Below are positions 34,753-43,397 of a stretch of DNA of 64,000 nt, piece after piece. The notes beneath the pieces were generated by a model. It worked only from the letters and a program-made list of their open reading frames with translations. It made no database searches and was not told the DNA's origin. The DNA is from Natronococcus roseus (GTDB taxonomy: Archaea > Halobacteriota > Halobacteria > Halobacteriales > Natrialbaceae), in assembly GCF_043677095.1 (NCBI RefSeq), contig NZ_JBHLJR010000006.1, positions 1-64,000 of the forward strand, written 5' to 3'. Both the position numbers and the translations under genes were made by a program. Within the stretch, counting starts at the first letter, position 1; each line of letters starts with the position of its first letter.

Positions 34753-36048
34753 CTACCCGTCCGCAGCCGCTCCCTCGATGAACTCCAGGATAACGGACAT
34801 CTCGTGATCCGTCTCGGCCTCGAGGCGGTCCTCGAGGGTTGTCGCGAGGTCGGGATACGGGACGTCGGCGGGGCGTCGAACGGCGACGGTTACGCCCGTC
34901 TCGTTGCTGATCGCACCGCCGTCGTAGAACTCCGTCTCGAGTTCGACCAGTTCGAGCTCCTCGTACTCGTCGTCGTCGAGCGCCGACCGAACTTCGTCGT
35001 TGACCTCGCTTTCGAAGACGACGTGTTGGCCGAGCACGACGCCGGCGCCGGCCAACACTACGATACTAATGAGGGCCATGACGGCGACCGTGCCGAGTCG
35101 GTCCCTGGTGATGTTCGCCCGGAGGTTACCGCGGGTCCACCCGTCGGGCCGGTAGCCGAGATACCAGAAGACGACCAGTCCGGCGAGCAGGATCGACGTG
35201 GCGTTGATCGCGACCAGGACGAACGCGCCGATTGCGACGCCGACGTCGCCCCAGGCGAGCCCGATGCCGACTGCCGCGGCCGCCGGAATGAGCGCGGCGG
35301 CGATCATCACGCCGACCAGCGAGACCGGGATCGCCGTCGCGAGCCCGAACGCGCCCGCGGCGCCGGCACAGACGCCCACGACGAGCGCGAGCAGCCCCGG
35401 CGAGATTCGGTTCTGGACTTGCTCGATCGCCGTGATATCGATAGTGCCTGGAACGACGCCACCAGTTCGGACTAACCAGGCGAACGCGAACGCCCCGAGC
35501 ATCGCCGCGAGCAGTCCGATCACCATCGCCGACACCCCGTCGACGAACATCCGGCGGTCGTCGAGGACGAGCCCGACGGTTCCGGTCAGTGCCGCACTGA
35601 TCTGTGGCGCGATCACCATCGAGCCGACGACGACGGCGGGCGAATCGAGCAGCAAGCCTGCGGTCGCCACGATCGCGCTCAGCAGGGTCATCGCGTAGTA
35701 GGTGACGGGGCCCGGCGTCATGTTCAACGCCTTCGACCGTATCTCCGCTTTGGCGATGCTGTCGTCCTCCTCGCGGCCGTTGACGAACCGCTCCTCGAGC
35801 TCCTCGATTCGGGGCGTGCGGGCGGTTTCGATCGCGGAGACGACGATGAACTCGTCTTCGATCCCGGCCTCCCGCAGGGAGGTCAGCACGTGGTCGACGG
35901 CCTGGGTCGGAACCGGCAGCGTGATCAGTTCGGCGTCGACGTCCTCGCTACACTCGCTGGTTCGAACGTAGTCGAGCCCCTCGTCGTCGAGAACCCGAAG
36001 TGCTTCGCTCCGCCTCTCGTCGGGAACGAGCACCTGGAGAAGTCGCAT
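34753..36048 (-). CDS. DUF389 (TIGR00341-like) membrane protein
   Basis: 431 aa. An N-terminal soluble ACT-like part (1-115) begins MRLLQVLVPDERRSEALRVL. A membrane block of about eight helices follows with DSPAVVVGSMVIAPQISA and ISPGLLALVVGVCAGAAGA, and a soluble C-terminal domain after residue 320. This is the conserved DUF389 family, of unknown transport function. I chose the ATG at 36048; the upstream open frame is antisense to the DUF357 gene. Confidence 0.85.
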   Translation of the reverse strand: MRLLQVLVPDERRSEALRVLDDEGLDYVRTSECSEDVDAELITLPVPTQAVDHVLTSLREAGIEDEFIVVSAIETARTPRIEELEERFVNGREEDDSIAKAEIRSKALNMTPGPVTYYAMTLLSAIVATAGLLLDSPAVVVGSMVIAPQISAALTGTVGLVLDDRRMFVDGVSAMVIGLLAAMLGAFAFAWLVRTGGVVPGTIDITAIEQVQNRISPGLLALVVGVCAGAAGAFGLATAIPVSLVGVMIAAALIPAAAAVGIGLAWGDVGVAIGAFVLVAINATSILLAGLVVFWYLGYRPDGWTRGNLRANITRDRLGTVAVMALISIVVLAGAGVVLGQHVVFESEVNDEVRSALDDDEYEELELVELETEFYDGGAISNETGVTVAVRRPADVPYPDLATTLEDRLEAETDHEMSVILEFIEGAAADG

Positions 36049-36141
36049 TCCCAACTCCTCACTCGGCCATTCGGAAAGGCATATCGTTCCGTTTCCGACG
36101 CTCGGCGACGCACTTACGGTCTCGAGCGACGAGACCCGACC

Positions 36142-36429
36142 ATGACCGCGGACCTCGAGGAGAAGACGGACCGGTACGGCGAACTGCTCGCGGAGGCGCT
36201 CGAGGCGGCGTCGATCGCGCCGCCGGATGGAACGCCGATGGCCGACGCTGCAGAGGATTGTTACGGGATGGCCGCGTCCTACCTCGAGGACGGCCGTCAC
36301 TTCCGCGAGCGGGACGACCCCGTCAACGCGCTCGCCTCGTTCTCGTACGGCCACGCCTGGCTCGATGCGGGCGCTCGGATCGGTATCTTCGAGGTGCCGA
36401 CGGAGGGCCATCTGTTTACCGTCGAGTAG
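36142..36429 (+). CDS. DUF357 family protein
   Basis: 95 aa, all-helical. It contains DLEEKTDRYGELLAEALE and the typical YLEDGRHFRERDDPVNALASFSYGHAWLDAGARIG block, in which charged residues line paired helices. It is an archaeal family of unknown function. Confidence 0.8.
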   Translation: MTADLEEKTDRYGELLAEALEAASIAPPDGTPMADAAEDCYGMAASYLEDGRHFRERDDPVNALASFSYGHAWLDAGARIGIFEVPTEGHLFTVE

Positions 36430-36606
36430 CTCGGAGAACGTACACGATCGATCACTATGTAACCGAAACGTATATACCAAAAGTACCGGTTAGTTTATAA
36501 CGTAGGCGAAATCTTTATATGGGTTACGGTCTTACTATATGTTAACTGAGGCAGCCGGGTTTCTTCTGGCACCCCCACCCGGTAGCCCCGAGTAACTATC
36601 CCAACT
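36430..36606 (+). promoter_or_regulatory. TFB gene promoter and leader
   Basis: AT-rich stretch with TATA-like boxes at 36513-36520 and 36533-36540, giving a leader of about 45-65 nt. The leader has an inverted repeat CCGGGT (36555-36560) and ACCCGG (36577-36582). Multiple boxes suggest controlled expression of this general factor. Confidence 0.45.
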
Positions 36607-37584
36607 ATGACAGACAACATCCGAACCTACACCCGAGAGGACGAAACAACGACCGAGGAGGAAACCCAGACCGAACAGGGCGAAAAGGAGCAGTGCCCGG
36701 AGTGTGGCGGCCGGGTCATCTCGGACACCGAGCACGCCGAGACGGTGTGTCAGGACTGCGGGCTCGTCGTCGAGGAAGACGAGATCGACCGCGGCCCCGA
36801 GTGGCGCGCCTTCGACGCCGCCGAGAAGGACGAGAAGTCCCGGGTCGGCGCCCCGACGACGAACATGATGCACGACCAGGGACTGTCGACGAACATCGGC
36901 TGGCAGGACAAGGACGCCTACGGCCGCTCGCTCTCGAGTCGCCAGCGCCAGAAGATGCAGCGTCTTCGCACCTGGAACGAGCGCTTCCGCACCCGCGACT
37001 CCAAGGAGCGCAACCTCAAGCAGGCCCTCGGTGAGATCGACCGCATGGCATCTGCGCTCGGCCTTCCCGAGAACGTCCGCGAGACGGCAAGCGTCATCTA
37101 CCGGCGGGCCCTCGAGGAGGACCTCCTCCCCGGCCGCTCGATCGAGGGCGTCGCGACCGCCGCGCTGTACGCCGCGGCTCGCCAGGCCGGCACCCCCCGT
37201 AGCCTCGACGAGATCTCCGCGGTCAGCCGCGTCGACAAGATGGAGCTGACCCGCACGTACCGCTACGTGATCCGGGAACTGGGACTGGAGGTCCAGCCCG
37301 CCGACCCCGAACACTACGTACCGCGGTTCGTCAGCGACCTCGATCTCTCCGACGAGACCGAGCGCATGGCCCGCGATCTGCTCGAGTCGGCCCGACAGGA
37401 GGGCGTCCACAGCGGCAAGTCGCCGGTCGGCCTCGCGGCCGCCGCCGTCTACGCCGCGGCCCTGCTCACCAACGAGAAGGTCACCCAGAACGACGTCAGC
37501 GAGGTCGCCAGCATCTCCGAGGTCACCATCCGCAACCGGTACAAGGAGCTGCTCGAGGCCTCCGACTCGGCGGCCCCAGCCTAA
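36607..37584 (+). CDS. tfb: transcription initiation factor IIB
   Basis: 325 aa. It has an N-terminal zinc ribbon (Cys30, Cys33, Cys48, Cys51), the B-finger/linker region (GPEWRAFDAAEKDEKSRVG) and two cyclin repeats (about 120-215 and 220-315) that contact TBP and the BRE. It recruits RNA polymerase. Haloarchaea carry several TFBs; this one has a complete architecture. Confidence 0.95.
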   Translation: MTDNIRTYTREDETTTEEETQTEQGEKEQCPECGGRVISDTEHAETVCQDCGLVVEEDEIDRGPEWRAFDAAEKDEKSRVGAPTTNMMHDQGLSTNIGWQDKDAYGRSLSSRQRQKMQRLRTWNERFRTRDSKERNLKQALGEIDRMASALGLPENVRETASVIYRRALEEDLLPGRSIEGVATAALYAAARQAGTPRSLDEISAVSRVDKMELTRTYRYVIRELGLEVQPADPEHYVPRFVSDLDLSDETERMARDLLESARQEGVHSGKSPVGLAAAAVYAAALLTNEKVTQNDVSEVASISEVTIRNRYKELLEASDSAAPA

Positions 37585-37681
37585 CGGACGTCGTCGTTGG
37601 GAGCGGGTTCTCGGCTGCGGATTTCGCACCCGGAGTGCGACTGCGACAAAGCTTTTCATCTCCGGTGTGAAACGGTATGTC

Positions 37682-37861
37682 ATGGACGAAACGACCGTTC
37701 AGTTGTTGTGTCCCGAGTGTGCCAAAGACTGGCAGGTGTCCCCCGGCGAGCTCCCAGATCCTGCGGAGATGTTCCACTGTCCGAACTGTCATGCCTCCCG
37801 TCGGACCGCGGAGTTCACCCGGACCGACCGTGACCTGCAGACGTTGAAACAGCTCGGGTAA
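37682..37861 (+). CDS. small double zinc-knuckle protein
   Basis: 59 aa with two CPxC pairs (CPEC and CPNC) 28 residues apart, enough for one zinc ribbon, and an acidic/polar remainder. I chose the ATG at 37682 because a TATA-like GCTTTTCATC sits 26 bp upstream; a GTG start 15 bp earlier is less likely. The function is unknown, but such proteins often modulate nucleic-acid processes. Confidence 0.75.
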   Translation: MDETTVQLLCPECAKDWQVSPGELPDPAEMFHCPNCHASRRTAEFTRTDRDLQTLKQLG

Positions 37862-38136
37862 CCGACGACGATCGGCTCGATTCTCCCGTCCGTCCTCACC
37901 AGAACGTTCACGAATAGATGAAAGTTTAATAATCAACAAAATACTCCTACGAGAGTGAACAGAAATATCCAGTTACGAAGCGAATTGTGACGTTGTAGTC
38001 GGTCCCTTCCGGGAGTTTCCAGGCGGTTCTACGGTGGTTGAATCCGTTCTCGAGCGTGATACGCGCCGAACTCGGCTCCAGGGTCGTGCTAACGAGACTC
38101 AAGATAATAATATAACCCTGCAGCGGATAGGAATGG

Positions 38137-38379
38137 ATGGTTATGAAGAAACAGGAGCTCATTCACCTTCACGGACTTCTTGCGGAGGTATCCAACCAGT
38201 GTGCGGAGTGGGAGAACTGTCAGATCGACCTCGAGGAGTACGAGTCGCGCGGTATTCGACCGACATCGATCCACAAGTCGAAAACGGACCACAAGGCCGC
38301 TGTATTTGCGCTTGCGGGCGGAATCACCACGAACATGCGCGAGGACGAGCAGGAAGCAGTCGCCGCCACTGCAGACTAG
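38137..38379 (+). CDS. UPF0058 family protein
   Basis: 80 aa. It has the family start MKKQELIHLHGLLAEV, a middle ESRGIRPTSIHKSKTDHKAAVFAL and an acidic tail. Function unknown. An AATATAAC TATA box is centred about 25 bp upstream, so the transcript is probably leaderless from the first ATG. In the 275-bp gap before it (37862-38136) I see only the promoter and a short coding-like antisense frame ending at 37947 that I cannot support. Confidence 0.82.
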   Translation: MVMKKQELIHLHGLLAEVSNQCAEWENCQIDLEEYESRGIRPTSIHKSKTDHKAAVFALAGGITTNMREDEQEAVAATAD

Positions 38380-38486
38380 TTGTCACGACGTCTCCTTCGA
38401 TCGTTACCGGCTACTGGTGAGACCGTTTCTTATCGTTTCGTCTCCGTTCGGGCTCCTGAATCGAACTGAACCGACCGAAACCCGAC

Positions 38487-38963
38487 TTACTCGACGAGGT
38501 CCTCGAACTCCGGCAGGATCTCCTCGTCGTCCTCGTCCGCTTTCCCGTCGCCGTCGCTTTCGTCCGTCTCCTCGTTCGAGTCCGTCGACTCCGATTCCGA
38601 GTCCTCGTCGTCGGCATCGTCGTCGTCCTCCTCGATCGTCTCGACCTCGAGCACCTCGAGCGGGATGTTCTCGAGGCGCTGGCCGATCTCCTTGCGGGCG
38701 ATCCGGGAGGCGTGCTCCTCGCGTTCGACGTTGAACACGGTCATCTCGAGTTCGAGCGCGACCAGCGCCTCGTCGGCTGCGATAAACGCCGGTGGCAGCT
38801 CCTCTCCCTCCGGGGAGGTTCGCTCGCCCATGTTGATCTCCACGTAGTTCAGGTCAGGGTTCAACATCTCGCCGGTCTTCGAGATGGCGATACGGATCGC
38901 CTCGTCTTCCGTCTCGACGTCGAACACCGGAACGGCAGCCTCGACGACAACCCTGCAGTGCAT
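38487..38963 (-). CDS. DUF555 (UPF0212) family protein
   Basis: 158 aa. The N-terminal 115 residues match the archaeal DUF555 family (VVVEAAVPVFDVETEDEAIRIAISKTGE and HASRIARKEIGQRLENIPLEV). The C-terminal 45 residues are a disordered Asp/Glu/Ser tail. The function is unknown. Confidence 0.82.
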   Translation of the reverse strand: MHCRVVVEAAVPVFDVETEDEAIRIAISKTGEMLNPDLNYVEINMGERTSPEGEELPPAFIAADEALVALELEMTVFNVEREEHASRIARKEIGQRLENIPLEVLEVETIEEDDDDADDEDSESESTDSNEETDESDGDGKADEDDEEILPEFEDLVE

Positions 38964-39087
38964 ACGAAAACGTACTGTCGCCTACAGTATCAAGGTTCGC
39001 CCCGGCCGCCGATTCGCCGTGTAGATCTCGGTCGAGACCGGTTTCGCTCCGAAAGGCCCAAGCCCTCGCTCCCGAAGACTCCGACGG

Positions 39088-39969
39088 ATGGAGACCGGCG
39101 AAATCGAACTCGAGGAGCTATCCGGCGGACTCGATCTGTACCGCACGCTCGAGAGCGGGCAGACCTACCTCTGGCGGCGCACCGACGGCGAGATGTACGG
39201 CGGCGAGCCGGCGCCCGACGAGTGGTACTACACCGTCGTCGACGGCGCCGTCGTCCGCGTTCGTAGCCGGAACGGCGTCCTCGAGTGGGAGTCATCGATC
39301 GACGCCGACCCGCTCGTCCGGCGGCTGCTTCGCCTCGAGGACGACCTCGAGGCGATCGTTGCAGCCGCACCAGACGATCCGCTGTTAGACGAGGCCTACG
39401 AGGCCCACCGGGGGCTCCGACTCGTCGACGACCCCTCCTTCGGCACCCTGATCTCGTTTATCTGTTCGGCCCAGATGCGGGTGAGCCGGATCCACGGGAT
39501 GGTGTCGACGCTGGCACGGGAGTACGGCGAGCCGATCACGTTCGACGGAGAGACCTATCACGCCCTTCCGACCCCGGAACGGCTCGCGACGGCGACCGAG
39601 GACGAGTTACGCGAGTTGGGACTGGGGTATCGCGCGCCGTACGTCGTTCGCACCGCGGAGATGGTCGCCGACGGCGAGGCTCACCCCGAGGAGGCCCGCG
39701 ACCTCGCCTACGAGGCCGCCCGCGAGTCGCTGAAACGGTTCGTCGGCGTCGGCGACAAGGTCGCGGACTGCGTCCTCCTCTTTTCGCTGAACTTCGACCA
39801 GGCCGTGCCGCTCGACACCTGGCTTCGGACCGCGATCGAGGAGTACTATCCCGACTGCGACCGGGGCTCTTACGACGAGACCTCGAGAGCGCTCCGCGAA
39901 CGGTTCGGCGGCGAGTACGCCGGCTACACGCAGACGTACGTCTTTCACCACCTGCGAACTCGAGAATAG
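39088..39969 (+). CDS. ogg: 8-oxoguanine DNA glycosylase (OGG-type, HhH-GPD)
   Basis: 293 aa. An N-terminal beta domain (SGQTYLWRR) is followed by the HhH-GPD fold: SFGTLISFICSAQMRVSRIHGMV, the hairpin GVGDKVADCVLLFSL with the catalytic Lys, and VPLDTWLR with the catalytic Asp. It should remove oxidised guanine from DNA and nick the strand. Start ATG at 39088. It converges with a small membrane gene 2 bp away. Confidence 0.88.
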   Translation: METGEIELEELSGGLDLYRTLESGQTYLWRRTDGEMYGGEPAPDEWYYTVVDGAVVRVRSRNGVLEWESSIDADPLVRRLLRLEDDLEAIVAAAPDDPLLDEAYEAHRGLRLVDDPSFGTLISFICSAQMRVSRIHGMVSTLAREYGEPITFDGETYHALPTPERLATATEDELRELGLGYRAPYVVRTAEMVADGEAHPEEARDLAYEAARESLKRFVGVGDKVADCVLLFSLNFDQAVPLDTWLRTAIEEYYPDCDRGSYDETSRALRERFGGEYAGYTQTYVFHHLRTRE

Positions 39970-39971
39970 TG

Positions 39972-40220
39972 TCACTCGCGATAATCGTTTCGTCCGGTAA
40001 TCGCCCAGTACGTCTGCGAAACGATCGTGATCGCGAACACGATCGCAAGTCCCGCGGCGACGTACGTCGCGATCGTCGCGCCCAGCAGGTACCACGTCAG
40101 CGCGCCGGCGACGAGGACGAACAGTACGGCGCCGACGAACAGCTCGAGTAGCTCCCGGACCGTCGCGCGGCTCGTCGAGACGTCGAGATACTCCTCCTCG
40201 AAGCGTTCGATGGGGCCCAT
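39972..40220 (-). CDS. small two-helix membrane protein
   Basis: 82 aa. The polar N-terminus MGPIERFEEEYLDV is followed by two membrane helices (LFVGAVLFVLVAGALTWYLL and YVAAGLAIVFAITIVSQ). I chose the ATG at 40220 because the preceding open frame has non-haloarchaeal composition and would cross the acylphosphatase promoter. Function unknown. Confidence 0.6.
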   Translation of the reverse strand: MGPIERFEEEYLDVSTSRATVRELLELFVGAVLFVLVAGALTWYLLGATIATYVAAGLAIVFAITIVSQTYWAITGRNDYRE

Positions 40221-40323
40221 TTGCGGTGCGTTATCCCTCGAGGGTTCTTTCGGTATCGGTTCGAAGCGAGGACCGACGGGCCGGACGGCTGGATTTTTCC
40301 CGGTCGCCGACGACGCCACGCGT

Positions 40324-40602
40324 ATGACGGATCGAACCCGCGCACACGTCTTCGTTTCCGGAAACGTACAGGGCGTTTACTACCGCGCGACGACTCGCGA
40401 CACGGCCCGTGAGGAAGGCGTCGACGGCTGGGTCAAAAACCTCGAGGACGGCCGGGTCGAGGCGGCGTTCGAGGGTCCCGAGAGCGCGGTCGAGTCGATG
40501 CTCGAGTTCTGTCAGGAGGGTAGTCCCGCGGCCGACGTCGACGACACCGAGGTCGAGTACGAGGACCCGCAGGGCGAGGACGGGTTCGAGATCCGCTACT
40601 GA
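40324..40602 (+). CDS. acyP: acylphosphatase
   Basis: 92 aa with the family signature: HVFVSGNVQGVYYRATT (catalytic Arg in the loop) and GWVKNLEDGRVEAAFEGP with the catalytic Asn. It hydrolyses acyl phosphates. A TATA-like GGATTTTTCC lies 26 bp before the ATG. It is convergent with the following gene, whose stop lies 1 bp beyond. Confidence 0.93.
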   Translation: MTDRTRAHVFVSGNVQGVYYRATTRDTAREEGVDGWVKNLEDGRVEAAFEGPESAVESMLEFCQEGSPAADVDDTEVEYEDPQGEDGFEIRY

Positions 40603-41118
40603 CTACGGCGTCTCGGTCTGCGCGCCGAGTTCGTCGAGGTGCTCGGCGAGCCACGGCGGTTCGTCGGTGTGAGCCCAGGTGGCCCACTCGGCCTTCTCGC
40701 CCGCGTAGTACGCCCGGTAGGCCGCGACGGGGTCGTCGGACCGCTTGTACTCGTCGGGCATCGCCTGCGGACGCGGCGTCGGCTCCTCGGTGGGGAACTC
40801 GATCGCGTCGGGGTCGATTTGCTCGATAACTTCCCAGCTGGCGTGATCGCCGTTCTTCTCGTAGCGCTCGACGAACTCCGCGTTGAGCGCCTCGGCGTGG
40901 TCGCGCAGGCGAAGCCAGTTCGCCCGCGACTCCGTCGCCCACTCGGTGACGGGGTGGCCGGTGTGGGTCGCCGCGTACAGAAACTCGTCGTCCCGGCCGT
41001 TCTCGCGGGCCGCGGTACACAGCACCTGCGCGGCCTCGAGCAGTAGCTTGTTGACGTGTTCGTCGCAGTGGTACCGCGCCGCGAGCCGGGGGTCCTCGTC
41101 GAGCCAGAAGACGTTCAC
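40603..41118 (-). CDS. conserved hypothetical protein (phage T4-like NVFWLDEDP family)
   Basis: 171 aa. It begins VNVFWLDEDPRLAARYHCDEHVNKLLLEAAQVL, an opening I know from uncharacterised phage and bacterial proteins. Conserved His/Cys/Asp residues (YHCDEH) hint at a metal site. I chose GTG at 41118; no ATG precedes the conserved motif. The function is unknown; a nucleic-acid enzyme is possible but unsupported. Confidence 0.65.
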   Translation of the reverse strand: MNVFWLDEDPRLAARYHCDEHVNKLLLEAAQVLCTAARENGRDDEFLYAATHTGHPVTEWATESRANWLRLRDHAEALNAEFVERYEKNGDHASWEVIEQIDPDAIEFPTEEPTPRPQAMPDEYKRSDDPVAAYRAYYAGEKAEWATWAHTDEPPWLAEHLDELGAQTETP

Positions 41119-41193
41119 GACCGGGGTTGGGACGCGACCCGATTGAGCGTTTCGTCCGCAATCTTCAACGGCGGCCCCCTCGAATCGAGGATC

Positions 41194-42621
41194 ATGATCA
41201 CGGGCGAACGGATGGCCGCCGTCGACGAGAACGCCGCAGCGCTGGGCGTCTCGCAGAAGCAGCTGATGGAGTCGAGCGGGAACGCGGTCGCGAGAGCGGT
41301 CCGCGAGGTCGCCGAGCCGGGCTCGAGCGTCGCCGTCGTCGCCGGGCGGGGGAACAACGGCGGGGACGCGTTCGTCGCGGCCCGCTTTCTCGAGAGTTAC
41401 GACGTGACGACGCTCCTGCTCGGACCGGCCGAAAATATCGGGACCGAAATCGCTCGCGAGAACTGGGACGCCCTGCAGAACGCGGGCTACGATACCCGAG
41501 AGATCACGGACTCGAGCGGGTTCGACCTCCCCGACTGCGACGTCGTCGTCGACGCGATGCTCGGGACGGGGATCAGCGGCGACCTCCGAGAACCCGCCGC
41601 GACCGCGGCCGAAGCGATCAACGCGGTCGACGCGACCGTCGTCGCCGTCGACGTCCCTTCGGGGTTCGACGCCGACGCCGGCGAGGTCGCCGACAACGCC
41701 GTCGAGGCGGATCAGGTCGTCACCTTCCACGACGCGAAACCCGGTCTCGCCGAGCTCGACTGTGAGCTCGCGGTCGCCGACATCGGCATCCCCGCTGCGG
41801 CCGAGCGGGACGTCGGTCCGGGCGATATCTCCCTCGCTCGGCCCGACGGCCGCGAAGGTCGACCGTACGTCATCGGCGGCGGTCCCTACACCGGTGCGCC
41901 CGCCCTCGCTTCCCAGGCCGCACTGCGGGCGGGCGCCGAACTCGCCTTCGTCGCCGCGCCCGAGTCCGTCGCCGGCGAGATCCAGGGGTATGCCGAGGAC
42001 CTCATCGTCCAGCCCTACGAGAACGAGATCCTCACGCCCGGCGTAGCGGAGGACCTCCTCGAGACCGCCGCGGAGTACGACAACGTCGTCGTCATCGGTC
42101 CCGGGCTCGGTACCGACGAGGAAACCCTCGAGGCAACGACGGAGTTCCTCTCGTCGTACTCGGGGACGGCGGTCGTCGACGCGGACGCCCTCGAGGTCGT
42201 CCCGGAGATCGAGACCGACGCGACGCTGGTCTGTACGCCGAACCGAGGCGAACTCGCGCGGATGGGCGGACCCGACACCGACGACCTGGCCGCGGTCGCC
42301 GACGAGATCGAGAGCTTCGCCGCGGAGCTCGGCCATCTCGTCCTCGCGAAAGGCGAAAACGACGTGATCACCGACGGCGAGCGAACGCGGATCAGTCGCT
42401 CGGGGACGGTCGGCATGAAGGTCGGCGGCACCGGCGACACGCTCGCCGGGATCGTCGCCGCGTTGCTCGAGCACGCCGAGCCGATGGACGCCGCCGCGGC
42501 GGGCGCCCAGGTCAACGGGCTCGCCGGCGAACGCCTCGCCGAGCGCCACGAGCACGGCTACCTGGCGTCGGAGCTACTCGAGGAGCTTCCCGCGGTGCTG
42601 TGGGGTGGTGACGATGAGTGA
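41194..42621 (+). CDS. nnr: bifunctional NAD(P)HX epimerase/dehydratase
   Basis: 475 aa. The N-terminal YjeF-like epimerase domain (1-215) includes VVAGRGNNGGDAFVAARFL and DAMLGTGISG. The C-terminal ribokinase-like dehydratase (225-470) includes VVIGPGLGT, TPNRGELARM and the ATP/ADP site GTGDTLAGIVAALL. It repairs hydrated NADH and NADPH. The next gene, moaC, overlaps by 8 bp, so the two are translated together. Confidence 0.92.
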   Translation: MITGERMAAVDENAAALGVSQKQLMESSGNAVARAVREVAEPGSSVAVVAGRGNNGGDAFVAARFLESYDVTTLLLGPAENIGTEIARENWDALQNAGYDTREITDSSGFDLPDCDVVVDAMLGTGISGDLREPAATAAEAINAVDATVVAVDVPSGFDADAGEVADNAVEADQVVTFHDAKPGLAELDCELAVADIGIPAAAERDVGPGDISLARPDGREGRPYVIGGGPYTGAPALASQAALRAGAELAFVAAPESVAGEIQGYAEDLIVQPYENEILTPGVAEDLLETAAEYDNVVVIGPGLGTDEETLEATTEFLSSYSGTAVVDADALEVVPEIETDATLVCTPNRGELARMGGPDTDDLAAVADEIESFAAELGHLVLAKGENDVITDGERTRISRSGTVGMKVGGTGDTLAGIVAALLEHAEPMDAAAAGAQVNGLAGERLAERHEHGYLASELLEELPAVLWGGDDE

Positions 42622-43153
42622 CGATCCGTCCCCCGCCGAGGGAACGAACCCGGATCCGCGGAGCGGCGACGATTCCGGCGCCGAGGAACTCACGCACACT
42701 ACCGACGAGGGCGAGGTGCAGATGGTCGACGTCGGCGACAAACCCGACAGCGAACGACGGGCGGTCGCCGCGGGCGAGATTCGCCTGCAGCCCTCGACGA
42801 TCGAGGCGATCCGCGACGACGAGATCGGGAAGGGCGACGTGCTCGCGACGGCCCGGATCGGCGCCGTCCAGGCCGTCAAACACACCTGGGAGACGATACC
42901 GATGTGCCACCAGATCCCGATTACGAACGTCGACACCGCGTTCGAACTCGGCAAGGACCGGGTCGAGTGCGAGGTGGCCGTCGAGACTACCGGAAAGACG
43001 GGCTGTGAGATGGAGGCCCTCGAGGGCGTCACGACGGGCTTGAACGTCGTCTGGGACATGGTCAAGGCCGTCGAGAAGGACGACGAGGGGCAGTATCCCG
43101 ACACGGGAATCGAGAACGTTCGGGTCCTCGCAAAGGAGAAGCGAACGGACTGA
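42614..43153 (+). CDS. moaC: cyclic pyranopterin monophosphate synthase MoaC
   Basis: 179 aa. After a disordered acidic N-terminus of about 35 residues it has MVDVGDKPDSERRAVAAGEI, KHTWETIPMCHQIPI, and CEMEALEGVTTGLNVVWDMVK, the MoaC core with the catalytic Asp/Lys residues. It converts the MoaA product to cPMP in molybdenum cofactor synthesis. Confidence 0.93.
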   Translation: MSDDPSPAEGTNPDPRSGDDSGAEELTHTTDEGEVQMVDVGDKPDSERRAVAAGEIRLQPSTIEAIRDDEIGKGDVLATARIGAVQAVKHTWETIPMCHQIPITNVDTAFELGKDRVECEVAVETTGKTGCEMEALEGVTTGLNVVWDMVKAVEKDDEGQYPDTGIENVRVLAKEKRTD

Positions 43154-43313
43154 GCGGGCTCAAGCGAGGCGGTTTGCTGGACCTGTTTATCGGAGCGATC
43201 GGGACCCCTTCCGTGATTTCCGGGAACGGCGCACGGCGGACCGTATGCGGTATCGAGCAGCGATCCCGTTTTCGGGCCCCCTTGCGGAGCAATAGCTCGG
43301 TCACTCGTGAGCA

Positions 43314-43349
43314 ACCGAATACGTAAACGCAAACGAAACCGCAAACGAT
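43314..43349. repeat. periodic CG array E (6-bp period, 6 copies)
   Basis: CG occurs at 43316, 43322, 43328, 43334, 43340 and 43346. It lies between the convergent ends of moaC and phaB. It matches array D (17 of 18 bp) and, reversed, array B (20 of 22 bp), so it is part of the same family. The rest of the 244-bp gap holds nothing recognisable. Confidence 0.65.
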
Positions 43350-43397
43350 ATGCGAAACTCGAGGCCGACTTCGACCAAAAAGCGAATCGAACCGGTG

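Noticed and set aside
37947..38162. Possible short minus-strand gene ending ITLENGFNHRR...FVTGYF.
   Set aside because: Codons look partly coding-like, but there is no start with a suitably placed promoter and it crosses the UPF0058 promoter; I could not support it.
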